A stretch of DNA of 64,000 nucleotides from an uncultured Lachnospiraceae bacterium (GTDB lineage: Bacteria; Bacillota; Clostridia; Lachnospirales; Lachnospiraceae). This document shows positions 36,286 to 45,232 of the stretch, one piece after another. A program made the translations under genes and the position numbers. Within the stretch, counting starts at the first letter, position 1. The number at the start of each line of letters is the position of its first letter. The DNA is taken from assembly GCA_934432595.1 (NCBI GenBank), contig CAKRYR010000006.1, positions 84,278 through 148,277 on the forward strand, in the 5' to 3' direction. Under the pieces are notes generated by a model. The model had not been told where the DNA came from and searched no databases. It saw only the letters and a program-made list of their open reading frames with translations.

Positions 36286-38913
36286 ATGAATAGTAAAAAG
36301 GTTATAGGTAATTCCGTTGTGTATACCTTTAATAGTATTTTACTAAAGGCGTTTGGGTTCTTATTATTGCCATTATATACAAATTATTTAGAGGATACAG
36401 ATTACGGAATAACAGGTGTAATAACAAGTTTTACAAATGTGGCCAATTATATTATTGCTTTTTGTTTATTTGCAGCAGTTATGAGATTTTATGCAGATTA
36501 TAAAGAGGATAGGCAAAAGGTTAAAAGATTATTTGGCTCTATTTTGATGTTTGTATTTCTATCAGGAGTGGTATTTACCACAATTCTTATTGTATTTCAT
36601 AAAATAACCTGTCAATTATTTTTTAAAAAAATTGATTTCTATCCAACAGTTCTTATTGCGTTAGTAGGACTTACTTTTGGATGTATGAATTTAATATATG
36701 AACAGATACTAAAGAGCATGGAACAGGCTAAGAAATATGCAATAACAAGTATATGTCTATTTTTTTCCCAATTGGTTTTGAATATTATTTTTATAGTATT
36801 TATGGATATGGGAGCCAATGGAGTATTATTAGCAACGTTAATTGTAAATATAGCTATGTTTATATATATGTTATATGATTTAACAAAAAATGATCTAATA
36901 ACAATATGTTTAGACAAGTCTATATTAAGGGAGGCTTTGACTTATTCTGTGCCATTATTGCCGCATAATTTATCATCAACAATCGCAAGTTTTACTTCTC
37001 GAATATTTATTAAAGACATGGTTACACTTGGTTCGGCAGGATTATTTAATATTGCTACTCAATTTGGTTCCATTACAGATATGATTCAGACAGCTGTTAA
37101 TACGGCATTTCAACCATATTTTTATGAACAATTAAATAAAAAAGAAAAAGGATATAAAGAAAATATAGTTAAATTAACTAATGCATTAGTATGGGTATAT
37201 GGTTTTTTGTTTATAGGACTAGCATTATTTGCTCAAGACTTAATATTACTATTATTACATAAAAGTTATGCAAAAGCATGGACTGTAATACCATTTATTG
37301 TTGTGACCTTTTCAATTAAGATTTTATATTATTTCTATATAAATATACTTATGTATTATAAAAAAGCTACTAGATATATATTTACTGCAACATTATCAAG
37401 CAGTATATTAAATATAGTTTTATCATACCTACTTATACCTCATTTTGATATGTATGGTTCAGTAATGGCTGATATTATATGTATGGTTATTAGAGTAGCT
37501 ATTATAATTCTTTTAAGTAAAGAATATGAAGGTGTAGGATATAAATTAAGAAGTTTTATTATTAAGATACTGATGATTATAGGATTTATATGTGTGGGAT
37601 TAATACCTGCATATACAAAATATACGTATACATTTAGTGGTATAAATTTTGTATATAAGTTGTTCATTTTTATGGTATATACTGGATTATGTGTTTATTT
37701 TATGAGAGATGAAATAAAAAAGGTTTATAATAAAATAAAAGATAAATATATATACAAAGATATGAAAAATACCTATTTAAAATACGGGGTTAAGGATAAG
37801 ATAATATTTGATTGCAATGGTGGAAAATCTTATGCAGGAAATCCTAAGGTAATATCTGAGTTGTTACATAAGCAATGTAGAAGATATGAAATTGTATGGC
37901 TATTTAAAAATCCAGAGGAAAAGTCGAAAATTGTACCAGAGTATGTAAGATGTGTAAAGATTGGTACAAAACAAGCTTATAGGGAAATGGCTACTGCAAG
38001 AGTATGGGTATTTAATGGATTAGTAAGACAGAGTGTGTATAAGGGTAGAAAACAAGTATATATACAGACCTGGCATGGGGATAGAGGATTTAAGAAAATA
38101 TTATTAGATTTGAAAAAACGTAAAGATATTGTAGAAAGTAATATATGTGATTTAATGCTTGTAGGTTCTACATTTGGTGAAAAAGTGTGTAGAAGTGCAT
38201 TTGGATATAATGGTAAAGTGTATAAATTTGGTTGTCCTAGAAATGATATACTAGTAAATTCTTCAGAAGAAGATGTAATTAATATAAAGAGTAAGTTGGG
38301 AATAGATAAAAATACAAAGGTTTTACTATATGCTCCAACATTTAGAAGAAAAGAGAAAGAAAGAGAATTATTAGATATTGATAAGGTTATTCATACTTTA
38401 GAAGAAAAAGATAAAACTAAATGGATAGCGTTATTACGTTTACATAGTGAATCAAAAGATATAGGTCAGTATGTAAAAGTTTGTGGTAAGGGTGATTCAA
38501 ATAGCATATTACAAAAAGTAATAGATATGACGAAATATGAAGATATGAGTGATTTGCTATTAATTGCAGATTGCTTAATAACAGATTATTCTTCATGTGC
38601 AGGAGATTTTATATTAAGAAAAAAGATGCTTTTATTATACCAACCTGATTATGATGAATATGTAAATAATGAGCGAGAAGGTTATTTTGATATAAAAGAT
38701 TCACCTTATCTTGTTGGAAAGAATACTGAAGAAATATGTGAGATTATAAAGTATTTTAATAGAGATAAGGCTAGAATAAATGCGACTACAATAATGAATT
38801 TTTATGGAACAGTTGAAACTGGATTTTCAACAAAAAAAGTTGTTGAATATATTAACAGATTAAGTTATGAAGATAATGAAGCTGAAAATTTGATAGAGGA
38901 TAAAAATTTATGA
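36286..38913 (+). CDS. Flippase fused to CDP-glycerol glycerophosphotransferase
   Basis: 875 residues joining two proteins that are normally separate. Residues 1 to about 475 are a MOP-family polysaccharide flippase with 12-14 membrane helices (KVIGNSVVYTFNSILLKAFGF...). Residues about 490-860 are a TagB/TagF-type glycerophosphotransferase: IIFDCNGGKSYAGNPK, QTWHGDRGFK, GSTFGEKVCRSAFGY, GCPRNDIL, YAPTFRR, LRLHSE, ADCLITDYSS. Flipping and glycerol-phosphate decoration or chain transfer would be physically coupled, with the transferase on the cytoplasmic side. The reading frame is continuous with no stop or frameshift at the junction. The ATG at 36286 follows GGGGGAA; a TTG at 36274 overlaps that site. 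Confidence 0.9.
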   Translation: MNSKKVIGNSVVYTFNSILLKAFGFLLLPLYTNYLEDTDYGITGVITSFTNVANYIIAFCLFAAVMRFYADYKEDRQKVKRLFGSILMFVFLSGVVFTTILIVFHKITCQLFFKKIDFYPTVLIALVGLTFGCMNLIYEQILKSMEQAKKYAITSICLFFSQLVLNIIFIVFMDMGANGVLLATLIVNIAMFIYMLYDLTKNDLITICLDKSILREALTYSVPLLPHNLSSTIASFTSRIFIKDMVTLGSAGLFNIATQFGSITDMIQTAVNTAFQPYFYEQLNKKEKGYKENIVKLTNALVWVYGFLFIGLALFAQDLILLLLHKSYAKAWTVIPFIVVTFSIKILYYFYINILMYYKKATRYIFTATLSSSILNIVLSYLLIPHFDMYGSVMADIICMVIRVAIIILLSKEYEGVGYKLRSFIIKILMIIGFICVGLIPAYTKYTYTFSGINFVYKLFIFMVYTGLCVYFMRDEIKKVYNKIKDKYIYKDMKNTYLKYGVKDKIIFDCNGGKSYAGNPKVISELLHKQCRRYEIVWLFKNPEEKSKIVPEYVRCVKIGTKQAYREMATARVWVFNGLVRQSVYKGRKQVYIQTWHGDRGFKKILLDLKKRKDIVESNICDLMLVGSTFGEKVCRSAFGYNGKVYKFGCPRNDILVNSSEEDVINIKSKLGIDKNTKVLLYAPTFRRKEKERELLDIDKVIHTLEEKDKTKWIALLRLHSESKDIGQYVKVCGKGDSNSILQKVIDMTKYEDMSDLLLIADCLITDYSSCAGDFILRKKMLLLYQPDYDEYVNNEREGYFDIKDSPYLVGKNTEEICEIIKYFNRDKARINATTIMNFYGTVETGFSTKKVVEYINRLSYEDNEAENLIEDKNL

Positions 38914-38970
38914 TTTTAATTGTATACGGAGTCAGTTTTAAAGTCATAAAGAAGAAAAGTAGGCGAAATA

Positions 38971-39843
38971 ATGAATAAAGTTGTTGCAAAAATATGGCAT
39001 TCAAAGTACGTTCAGTTTTTTGTGTCTGATAAATTATATTTAACTTTATATTTTAGAAAACGATTTGGATATAATATTAATTGGAAAAATCCAGAGACAT
39101 TTAATGAAAAAATTCAATGGTTAAAATTATATGATCGTAAGGATGAATATACACAACTAGTAGACAAGTTAAGAGTAAGAGAGTTTATTAAGGATAAGGT
39201 TGGGGAAAAATATTTAGTAAAATTACTAGGAGTATATAATTCTGTAGAAGAGATTGATTATGATGAATTGCCAAAACAGTTTGTATTAAAAACTACCCAT
39301 GATTCTGGTGGAGTTGTTATATGTAAGGATAAGGATATATTTAATATAGAAAAGGCAAACCAAAAATTAAATAGAAGTATGAAGGATAATTATTATTGGT
39401 TGTGGAGAGAATGGCCATATAAAAATGTAGAACATAAAATAATATGCGAGGAATATCTTGTAGATGATGTAAAGAATGAAGAAATCGCAGATTATAAAGT
39501 GTTATGTTTTAACTCAGAACCTAAGATAATTCAGGTATGTGAAGGAAGACAAAAAAAAGGTGGCGTAAAGTTTGGATTTTATGACACTAGATGGAAAGAG
39601 TTAGATGTAAAAAGAGCTAAGCATAATAACTTAGAACATAGTGTATCAAAGCCTAATGTTTTGGAAGAAATGCTTGAGGTTTCAAGAAAATTATCTAAAG
39701 GATTAAAATTTATTAGAGTTGATTTTTATATTGTAAATGATAGATTATATTGCGGAGAACTGACATTTTATCCAGGCTCTGGATTTGAAGGATTTGAACC
39801 GGAAGAATATGATAAGATAATGGGAGATTGGATAGATTTATGA
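38971..39843 (+). CDS. TupA-like ATP-grasp protein
   Basis: 290 residues. The sequence RKRFGYNINWKNPETFNEKIQWLKLYDRK and KQFVLKTTHDSGGVVICKDK matches the TupA-like ATP-grasp family (PF14305), frequent in capsule and teichuronopeptide loci. TupA itself links amino acids to glucuronic acid polymer, so an amide bond between an amino acid and a uronic acid is a reasonable guess; a glycosyltransferase label often given to the family is weak. Next gene overlaps its stop by an ATGA. Confidence 0.8.
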   Translation: MNKVVAKIWHSKYVQFFVSDKLYLTLYFRKRFGYNINWKNPETFNEKIQWLKLYDRKDEYTQLVDKLRVREFIKDKVGEKYLVKLLGVYNSVEEIDYDELPKQFVLKTTHDSGGVVICKDKDIFNIEKANQKLNRSMKDNYYWLWREWPYKNVEHKIICEEYLVDDVKNEEIADYKVLCFNSEPKIIQVCEGRQKKGGVKFGFYDTRWKELDVKRAKHNNLEHSVSKPNVLEEMLEVSRKLSKGLKFIRVDFYIVNDRLYCGELTFYPGSGFEGFEPEEYDKIMGDWIDL

Positions 39844-41015
39844 AATTAAATAAACTAGTATATGCAATGTTTTTCTTATATGTTTTAGCAGCACATTTTG
39901 TAAATCATACATGGTTGTTCCAAGTAGTTGGATTTATGTTTGTTGGTGCTGAATTAATATATATATTGAAAACAAAAAAGATATATATTTCAACCTATAC
40001 AATATTATTTGGATTATTTATAGTTTATTGTATATTTCAAAATATAGCAGGAATAACTATGGATACCACTCAATCAAGTGGAATGATAAAAACATTAATT
40101 ATTGATTTAGTACTTAATTTTGTAGTAATGTGTTATCTGTTTGTTGGAAATAATATAGAATTATTTCCAAAGGTATATTCACAAACCGGATTTATTTATT
40201 GTGTGTATATGGTTTTGACTAATATTACAAATTTAGGTGAAGGAAGATTAGGTTGGAATCAACCCTTGATATTTGGACTTGATGGACAATATCAGTCTAA
40301 TGGAGTAGGTTTTATATTTGCATTTGCCTTTAATATGTATGTATATAGAATAATGGTAAATAAGGAAAAGAAATGTATAGGATTCGCTTTGTTTTGTGCA
40401 GCAGGGGCATTTTTAACAGGATCTAGAAAAGCATTAATGATAGTAATGCTTGGAACATTCTTTATAGCTTATTTCTTTTACAAAGGTAAGAATAAAATGA
40501 AGATAATAGTAATTGGAATTGTCTTAGTTGCTATTATGTACTTATTGATTATGAATGTACCTGTATTTTATGATACAGTAGGATATAGATTTGATGCGTT
40601 AGTTGAGGGAACTAAGTCTGGTGAGCAGACGGAAGGCTCGGCTATTGTGAGGGAACATTTAACAGAATATGCAATTAACTATTGGAAAGAGAAACCTATA
40701 TGGGGACATGGTTTAGATAATTTTAGATTACTAGATGGAACCTATGGGTTATATGCACATAATAATTATGCTGAGTTGTTATGTGATTCAGGATTAGTTG
40801 GAATAATAATATATTATAGTTCTTATTTGGCGGCAATCATAATGTTATTACGACGTTATAAGAAATCTAATATTGCTAAGCTTGCTCTTGTTTGCTTAGG
40901 AATATTTATGATAATGGAATATGGTTTAGTAAGTTATTATGAAAGACCTTATCAATTATATGTTATTTTTGCTACAGTGGCAGGAATGTATAAATTAGAT
41001 GAGTCTAAAGGATAG
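39840..41015 (+). CDS. O-antigen ligase / Wzy-like polymerase
   Basis: 391 residues with about 10-11 membrane helices and a large extracellular loop containing EGTKSGEQTEGSAIVREHLTEYAINYWKEKPIWGHGLDNF, the region typical of Wzy_C/WaaL proteins (the HNNYAELLCDSGL motif follows). It should polymerise repeat units on the outer face. Start ATG at 39840 overlaps the TupA-like stop (ATGA), implying translational coupling. Confidence 0.85.
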   Translation: MKLNKLVYAMFFLYVLAAHFVNHTWLFQVVGFMFVGAELIYILKTKKIYISTYTILFGLFIVYCIFQNIAGITMDTTQSSGMIKTLIIDLVLNFVVMCYLFVGNNIELFPKVYSQTGFIYCVYMVLTNITNLGEGRLGWNQPLIFGLDGQYQSNGVGFIFAFAFNMYVYRIMVNKEKKCIGFALFCAAGAFLTGSRKALMIVMLGTFFIAYFFYKGKNKMKIIVIGIVLVAIMYLLIMNVPVFYDTVGYRFDALVEGTKSGEQTEGSAIVREHLTEYAINYWKEKPIWGHGLDNFRLLDGTYGLYAHNNYAELLCDSGLVGIIIYYSSYLAAIIMLLRRYKKSNIAKLALVCLGIFMIMEYGLVSYYERPYQLYVIFATVAGMYKLDESKG

Positions 41016-41066
41016 AAATATTTTATAAAAATAGAAGAGAAAAAATATATTTAGTTAGGTGATTAT

Positions 41067-42053
41067 ATGTATAATTCTAAGCAGAAAAATGATAAGTGCA
41101 TAGTTTGTGTTTATTTTGGAAATGTACCAAATTATTATGAACTATGGTTAAAATCAGTATTTTATAATAAAAACTATGATTTTTTATTAATAACAGATTC
41201 AATAGTACCTATGAGCAAGAAAAATTTGACTGTTATTAATATGGATTTGACTGCTTTTGAAAAACTAGCACGTAAAAAGTTGAGTATGAAACTAAGCATT
41301 CCGTATGCTTACAAGTTATGTGATTTTAAGCCAGTATATGGTTTGATTTTAAAGGAATATCTTGAACAATATGATTATTGGGGGTATTGTGACTTAGACA
41401 TAATACTTGGAGATTTGGATAAATTTATAACATATGATATGCTTGAGGAATATGACAAGATTTTTCCGCTAGGACATTTTGCTTTGTATCGTAATACACC
41501 TGAGGTTAATAATAGGTATAAACTTAAAGGATCAGTATTTGGTGATTATGAAGAAGTATTTAATAAGAGTAAAATATATGTTTTTGATGAAGGATATGGA
41601 ATAAATAGTATATACAAGGAAAATGGCTTTCCAATATATGATAAATATGTTATGGCTGATATAGCATCACGACATAAGAGACTTAAGCTTACTAAGAATT
41701 CAAAGATGCAAAATTATATTTATCAGATGTTTTATTGGGATAATGGGAAAATATTCCGTGCATATATAGATGAAGAAGATAATCTAATGGCTGAAGAATT
41801 TGCTTATATACATATTAAGAGACGACGAATGGAACCATATGATTTTGATATTAATGAGGTAAATTCATTTGCTATATTATCTAGTTCATTTATGGAGAAA
41901 AGTCAAGGATTACCTAAAGTAGAGGATATTAAGACATATAATCCATATCAATCGTATATGTATGAAAAATTTGAAGACTTGACTTACAGATTACAATATC
42001 AATTCCAGAGAGGTTGTAATTTTATAAATAAACGTATATTAAAGAAGACATAA
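41067..42053 (+). CDS. DUF6625-type predicted glycosyltransferase
   Basis: 328 residues. The pattern CIVCVYFGNVPNYYELWLKSVFYNK...LITD and WGYCDLDIILGDLDKFI (a DxD-like metal site in DLDIILGD) fits the DUF6625 family, often found among glycosyltransferases in capsule loci. Probably a cytoplasmic transferase using a nucleotide sugar; donor and acceptor unknown. Only 2 nt separate it from the next gene. Confidence 0.72.
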   Translation: MYNSKQKNDKCIVCVYFGNVPNYYELWLKSVFYNKNYDFLLITDSIVPMSKKNLTVINMDLTAFEKLARKKLSMKLSIPYAYKLCDFKPVYGLILKEYLEQYDYWGYCDLDIILGDLDKFITYDMLEEYDKIFPLGHFALYRNTPEVNNRYKLKGSVFGDYEEVFNKSKIYVFDEGYGINSIYKENGFPIYDKYVMADIASRHKRLKLTKNSKMQNYIYQMFYWDNGKIFRAYIDEEDNLMAEEFAYIHIKRRRMEPYDFDINEVNSFAILSSSFMEKSQGLPKVEDIKTYNPYQSYMYEKFEDLTYRLQYQFQRGCNFINKRILKKT

Positions 42054-42055
42054 GA

Positions 42056-43132
42056 ATGGAGACAAAACGAAAAATGGAAACAGATATGATTTCAGTAATA
42101 ATACCAGTATACAATACAGCTAAGTATGTTGGAAAATGTATTGAGTCAATAATAAATCAAAGCTATAAAAATCTTGAGATACTAATAATTGATGATGCAT
42201 CTACAGATAGCTCATTTGATATTTGCAAAGATTATGCTGATACGGATAAGAGAATAAAAATTATTAGAAATGATAGAAATATTGGATTAAGTGGCTCAAG
42301 AAATATTGGAATTGATATTTCTAAGGGAAAGTATATTGCTTTTGTAGATTCAGATGACTATATTATAAGAAAGTATATTGAAACTTTATATTTTAATATA
42401 AAAAAATATAAGGCGGATGTGTCACAATGTATGTTTTATGAAGTAGATGATATGGATGTTGTGAGAAAGAAGTATGGAGATATTAAGGTAGACATAAAGG
42501 TATTTAATGGTAGAGATATGATAAAGAATATTTATAATGGAATGTGCCTCCCTTCAACTCTTTCTTGGACAAAACTATATAAAAGAAAATTGTTTTTTAC
42601 TAAAGTTGATTATTGTTTAAAAGATAATGAAGAAGGATATATAAGATTCCCAGTAGGAAGAATTCATGAGGATGAGGCTGTATCATATAAGATATTTGAT
42701 ATTAGTAAGAGCGTTGTTCACACGAGTGAGAGATTATATTGCTATCGTTATGTAAAAAATAGTATTACTCATAGAAAGTATAGTTATGAAAGACTAGATA
42801 ATATTAAGCATATAGAAGAACGGTTAAGAATATTTAAAAATAGAGGAGATAATGGCTTATATTATTTAACATTAAGAAGATATTATTATGAACTTGATTA
42901 TGCTTTAAGAAATTGTAAAAAATATATTGACAATTCTATGGATATGCAAGAAAAATTAATAAAAAAAATGCTTGTAACTTTACGAAAACTTCAGCATGTA
43001 GGTAAGTTTGAGGATAAGAGTTGGATAAGAACAAGATTAATTCTTATGAAATGTCGAATGATAAGTAGAATGGATAATTTAGTTGATATGGAAGAAAGTG
43101 AAGATAAGAGTGAAGATAAAAGTAAACAATAG
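42056..43132 (+). CDS. Family 2 glycosyltransferase
   Basis: 358 residues. GT-A fold: SVIIPVYNTAKYVGKCIESI, DDASTDSS, the nucleotide-sugar metal motif VDSDDY and HEDEAVSY. The C-terminal quarter is basic and helical. Adds a sugar to the lipid-linked repeat. The start is uncertain: ATGs at 42056, 42074 and 42086 are in frame and none has a strong ribosome site; the first is 2 nt after the previous stop. C-terminal tail has a KSEDKSEDKSK-like repeat. Confidence 0.88.
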   Translation: METKRKMETDMISVIIPVYNTAKYVGKCIESIINQSYKNLEILIIDDASTDSSFDICKDYADTDKRIKIIRNDRNIGLSGSRNIGIDISKGKYIAFVDSDDYIIRKYIETLYFNIKKYKADVSQCMFYEVDDMDVVRKKYGDIKVDIKVFNGRDMIKNIYNGMCLPSTLSWTKLYKRKLFFTKVDYCLKDNEEGYIRFPVGRIHEDEAVSYKIFDISKSVVHTSERLYCYRYVKNSITHRKYSYERLDNIKHIEERLRIFKNRGDNGLYYLTLRRYYYELDYALRNCKKYIDNSMDMQEKLIKKMLVTLRKLQHVGKFEDKSWIRTRLILMKCRMISRMDNLVDMEESEDKSEDKSKQ

Positions 43133-43145
43133 AGGGTGAATGCTT

Positions 43146-43595
43146 ATGAAGATTTGTTTAGTAGGTTCAAGTGGAGGACATTTGACACATTTAATGTTGC
43201 TTAAAGACTTTTGGCAGAAACATGATAGATTTTTTGTTACATTTGACAAGCTAGATTCTCGTTCAGTGCTAGAGAATGAAAGAAAATATTGGTGTTATTT
43301 TCCTACTAATAGGAATATTAAAAATCTTATAAAAAATACATTTTTAGCATTTAAAGTATTAAGGAAAGAAAGACCAGATGTTATTATTTCATCTGGTGCA
43401 GCAGTTGCAGTACCGTTTTTTTATGTAGGAAAGTTATTTGGTGCTAAAACTGTATATATAGAGGTTTATGATAGAATTGATATACCTACTTTGACTGGGA
43501 AATTGGTGTATCCAGTAACGGATAAATTTATTCTTCAGTGGGAAGAACAAAAGAAATTTTACAAAAAGGGAATTAACCTTGGAGGTATGTTATGA
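43146..43595 (+). CDS. PssD/Alg14-like glycosyltransferase subunit
   Basis: 149 residues. KICLVGSSGGHLTHLM at the N-terminus and VIISSGAAVAVPF..GAKTVYIE match the Alg14/PssD half of a two-subunit glycosyltransferase, the membrane-associated acceptor-binding part. The next gene, which overlaps by ATGA, encodes the PssE/Alg13 half. The ATG at 43146 has GAGGG at 9 nt; the ATG at 43140 is too close to it. Confidence 0.85.
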   Translation: MKICLVGSSGGHLTHLMLLKDFWQKHDRFFVTFDKLDSRSVLENERKYWCYFPTNRNIKNLIKNTFLAFKVLRKERPDVIISSGAAVAVPFFYVGKLFGAKTVYIEVYDRIDIPTLTGKLVYPVTDKFILQWEEQKKFYKKGINLGGML

Positions 43596-44101
43596 TATTT
43601 GTTACGGTTGGTACTCATGAACAGAGTTTTAAAAGATTGATAAAGAAGATAGATGAATTGGTATATGAAGGTGTAATAGAAGAAGATGTTTTTATGCAAA
43701 TTGGATATACACGAGATTATACTCCTATTCATTGTGCTTATAAAGAATTAATAACAAATGAAGAAATGCAAGAATATAGTGAAAAAGCAAGGATTGTGAT
43801 TACGCATGGGGGACCAGGAAGCATAATGTTACCTTTTCAATTGGGGAAGGTTCCTATTGTTGTTCCTCGTAATCCTGAATTTGAGGAGCATGTTGATAGA
43901 CATCAAATTTTATTTACGCAGAAATTGGTTTCATTTAATAAGGTTTTAGGTGTATATGATATAGATGATTTAGGAGATATTATAACTAATTATGATGAAT
44001 ATGCAGAAAAGTGTAATGTTAATTCAGAAAGTACATTAAAGAACTTTGTAACTGCATTTGAAAAAGAGGTTGAGGAGCTAGTAGCTAAGAAGAAAAGATA
44101 A
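43592..44101 (+). CDS. PssE/Alg13-like glycosyltransferase subunit
   Basis: 169 residues. MIFVTVGTHEQSFKRLI and VITHGGPGSIMLPFQLGKVPIVVPR are the catalytic-half motifs that bind the nucleotide sugar. It should form a complex with the PssD-like subunit encoded immediately before it. Overlapping ATGA start suggests equal expression. In streptococcal capsule the pair transfers galactose or glucose as the second sugar; the sugar here is unknown. Confidence 0.87.
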   Translation: MIFVTVGTHEQSFKRLIKKIDELVYEGVIEEDVFMQIGYTRDYTPIHCAYKELITNEEMQEYSEKARIVITHGGPGSIMLPFQLGKVPIVVPRNPEFEEHVDRHQILFTQKLVSFNKVLGVYDIDDLGDIITNYDEYAEKCNVNSESTLKNFVTAFEKEVEELVAKKKR

Positions 44102-44128
44102 ATAATTAAGTGAGAGGGAGCAATAGTT

Positions 44129-45232
44129 ATGAAAAAAATTGTGTTTATTACGAATGCAATGTTATTTGGCGGAGCTGAAAAGGTTATTGCAACTTTGGCT
44201 AATAATTTTGTAAACAATAATATTCAGGTTACGATCATTACAATAATGAATACAGAATGTGAATTTACACTAGATGAAAGGGTTAATTTGTATTCTATAT
44301 ATGAAAATGAGGGAAAGCCGCCTAGAAAAGAATATGCACAGTATTATAAGAAACTAGCACAGAAGGTAAAAGATGAAAATCCAGATGTAGTTTTGATTAT
44401 GCCTGAGGAAATTAGTGTTAAAGCAATTCCCTTTTTAGAGGATATAAATATACCTATTGTGGTATCTGAAAGAAATAACCCATGGGTAATGCCTAAGAAT
44501 AAATTAAATAGAATACTAAGAAGAATTTATTATCCAAAGGTTGATGGAATTGTATTTCAGACCAATAGGGCAGCTAGCTTTTTTTCTAAGAAAATTCAGG
44601 AAAAGGGAAAAGTTATATTAAATCCATTAGATTCCTCGAGATTACCTAAGGAAATGACAGGGGCTAGAAGTAAAACTATAGTAACTATGGGACGTTTAGA
44701 ACCTCAGAAAAATCATAAAATGCTTATAAGAGCATTTTCACATATTTATAAAAAGAATAAGGATTATAAGTTGATTATATATGGAAATGGCTCTATGAAA
44801 GAAGAATTAGAAGAATATGCAAGAACAATGTTACCACGAAATACATATAGTTTTGAAAAAGCAACAGATAATGTTTTAAATAGAATTAATAATGCAGGCA
44901 TATTTGTTCTTTCATCTGATTATGAAGGCTTACCTAATTCGCTTATTGAGGCAATGGCTATTGGACTACCATGTATAAGTACAAATTGTATGTCAGGAGG
45001 TCCAAAGGAATTAATCGATCAATATAAAAATGGCATCTTAGTAGATGTGGGAGATGATGAAGCTTTAGCTTTAGCAATAAATGAAGTTATAAAGAATAAA
45101 GCATTGGCAGACAAATTAGGAAGAAATGCTAAAAAGATAAGATATAGATTAGATGAAAATAAAATTATTAGAGAATGGGAAGAATACCTAGATGAAGTCA
45201 TTGAAAAATACAAAAGAAAGCAGGCTGAATAA
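44129..45232 (+). CDS. Family 4 glycosyltransferase
   Basis: 367 residues. GT-B fold with N-terminal LFGGAEKVIATLANNF and the C-terminal nucleotide-sugar motifs VTMGRLEPQKNHKMLIRAF and SDYEGLPNSLIEAMAIGLP. Retaining transferase acting on the lipid-linked precursor in the cytoplasm. GAGGGAG precedes the ATG. Its 3' end overlaps the start of the second flippase. Confidence 0.9.
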   Translation: MKKIVFITNAMLFGGAEKVIATLANNFVNNNIQVTIITIMNTECEFTLDERVNLYSIYENEGKPPRKEYAQYYKKLAQKVKDENPDVVLIMPEEISVKAIPFLEDINIPIVVSERNNPWVMPKNKLNRILRRIYYPKVDGIVFQTNRAASFFSKKIQEKGKVILNPLDSSRLPKEMTGARSKTIVTMGRLEPQKNHKMLIRAFSHIYKKNKDYKLIIYGNGSMKEELEEYARTMLPRNTYSFEKATDNVLNRINNAGIFVLSSDYEGLPNSLIEAMAIGLPCISTNCMSGGPKELIDQYKNGILVDVGDDEALALAINEVIKNKALADKLGRNAKKIRYRLDENKIIREWEEYLDEVIEKYKRKQAE

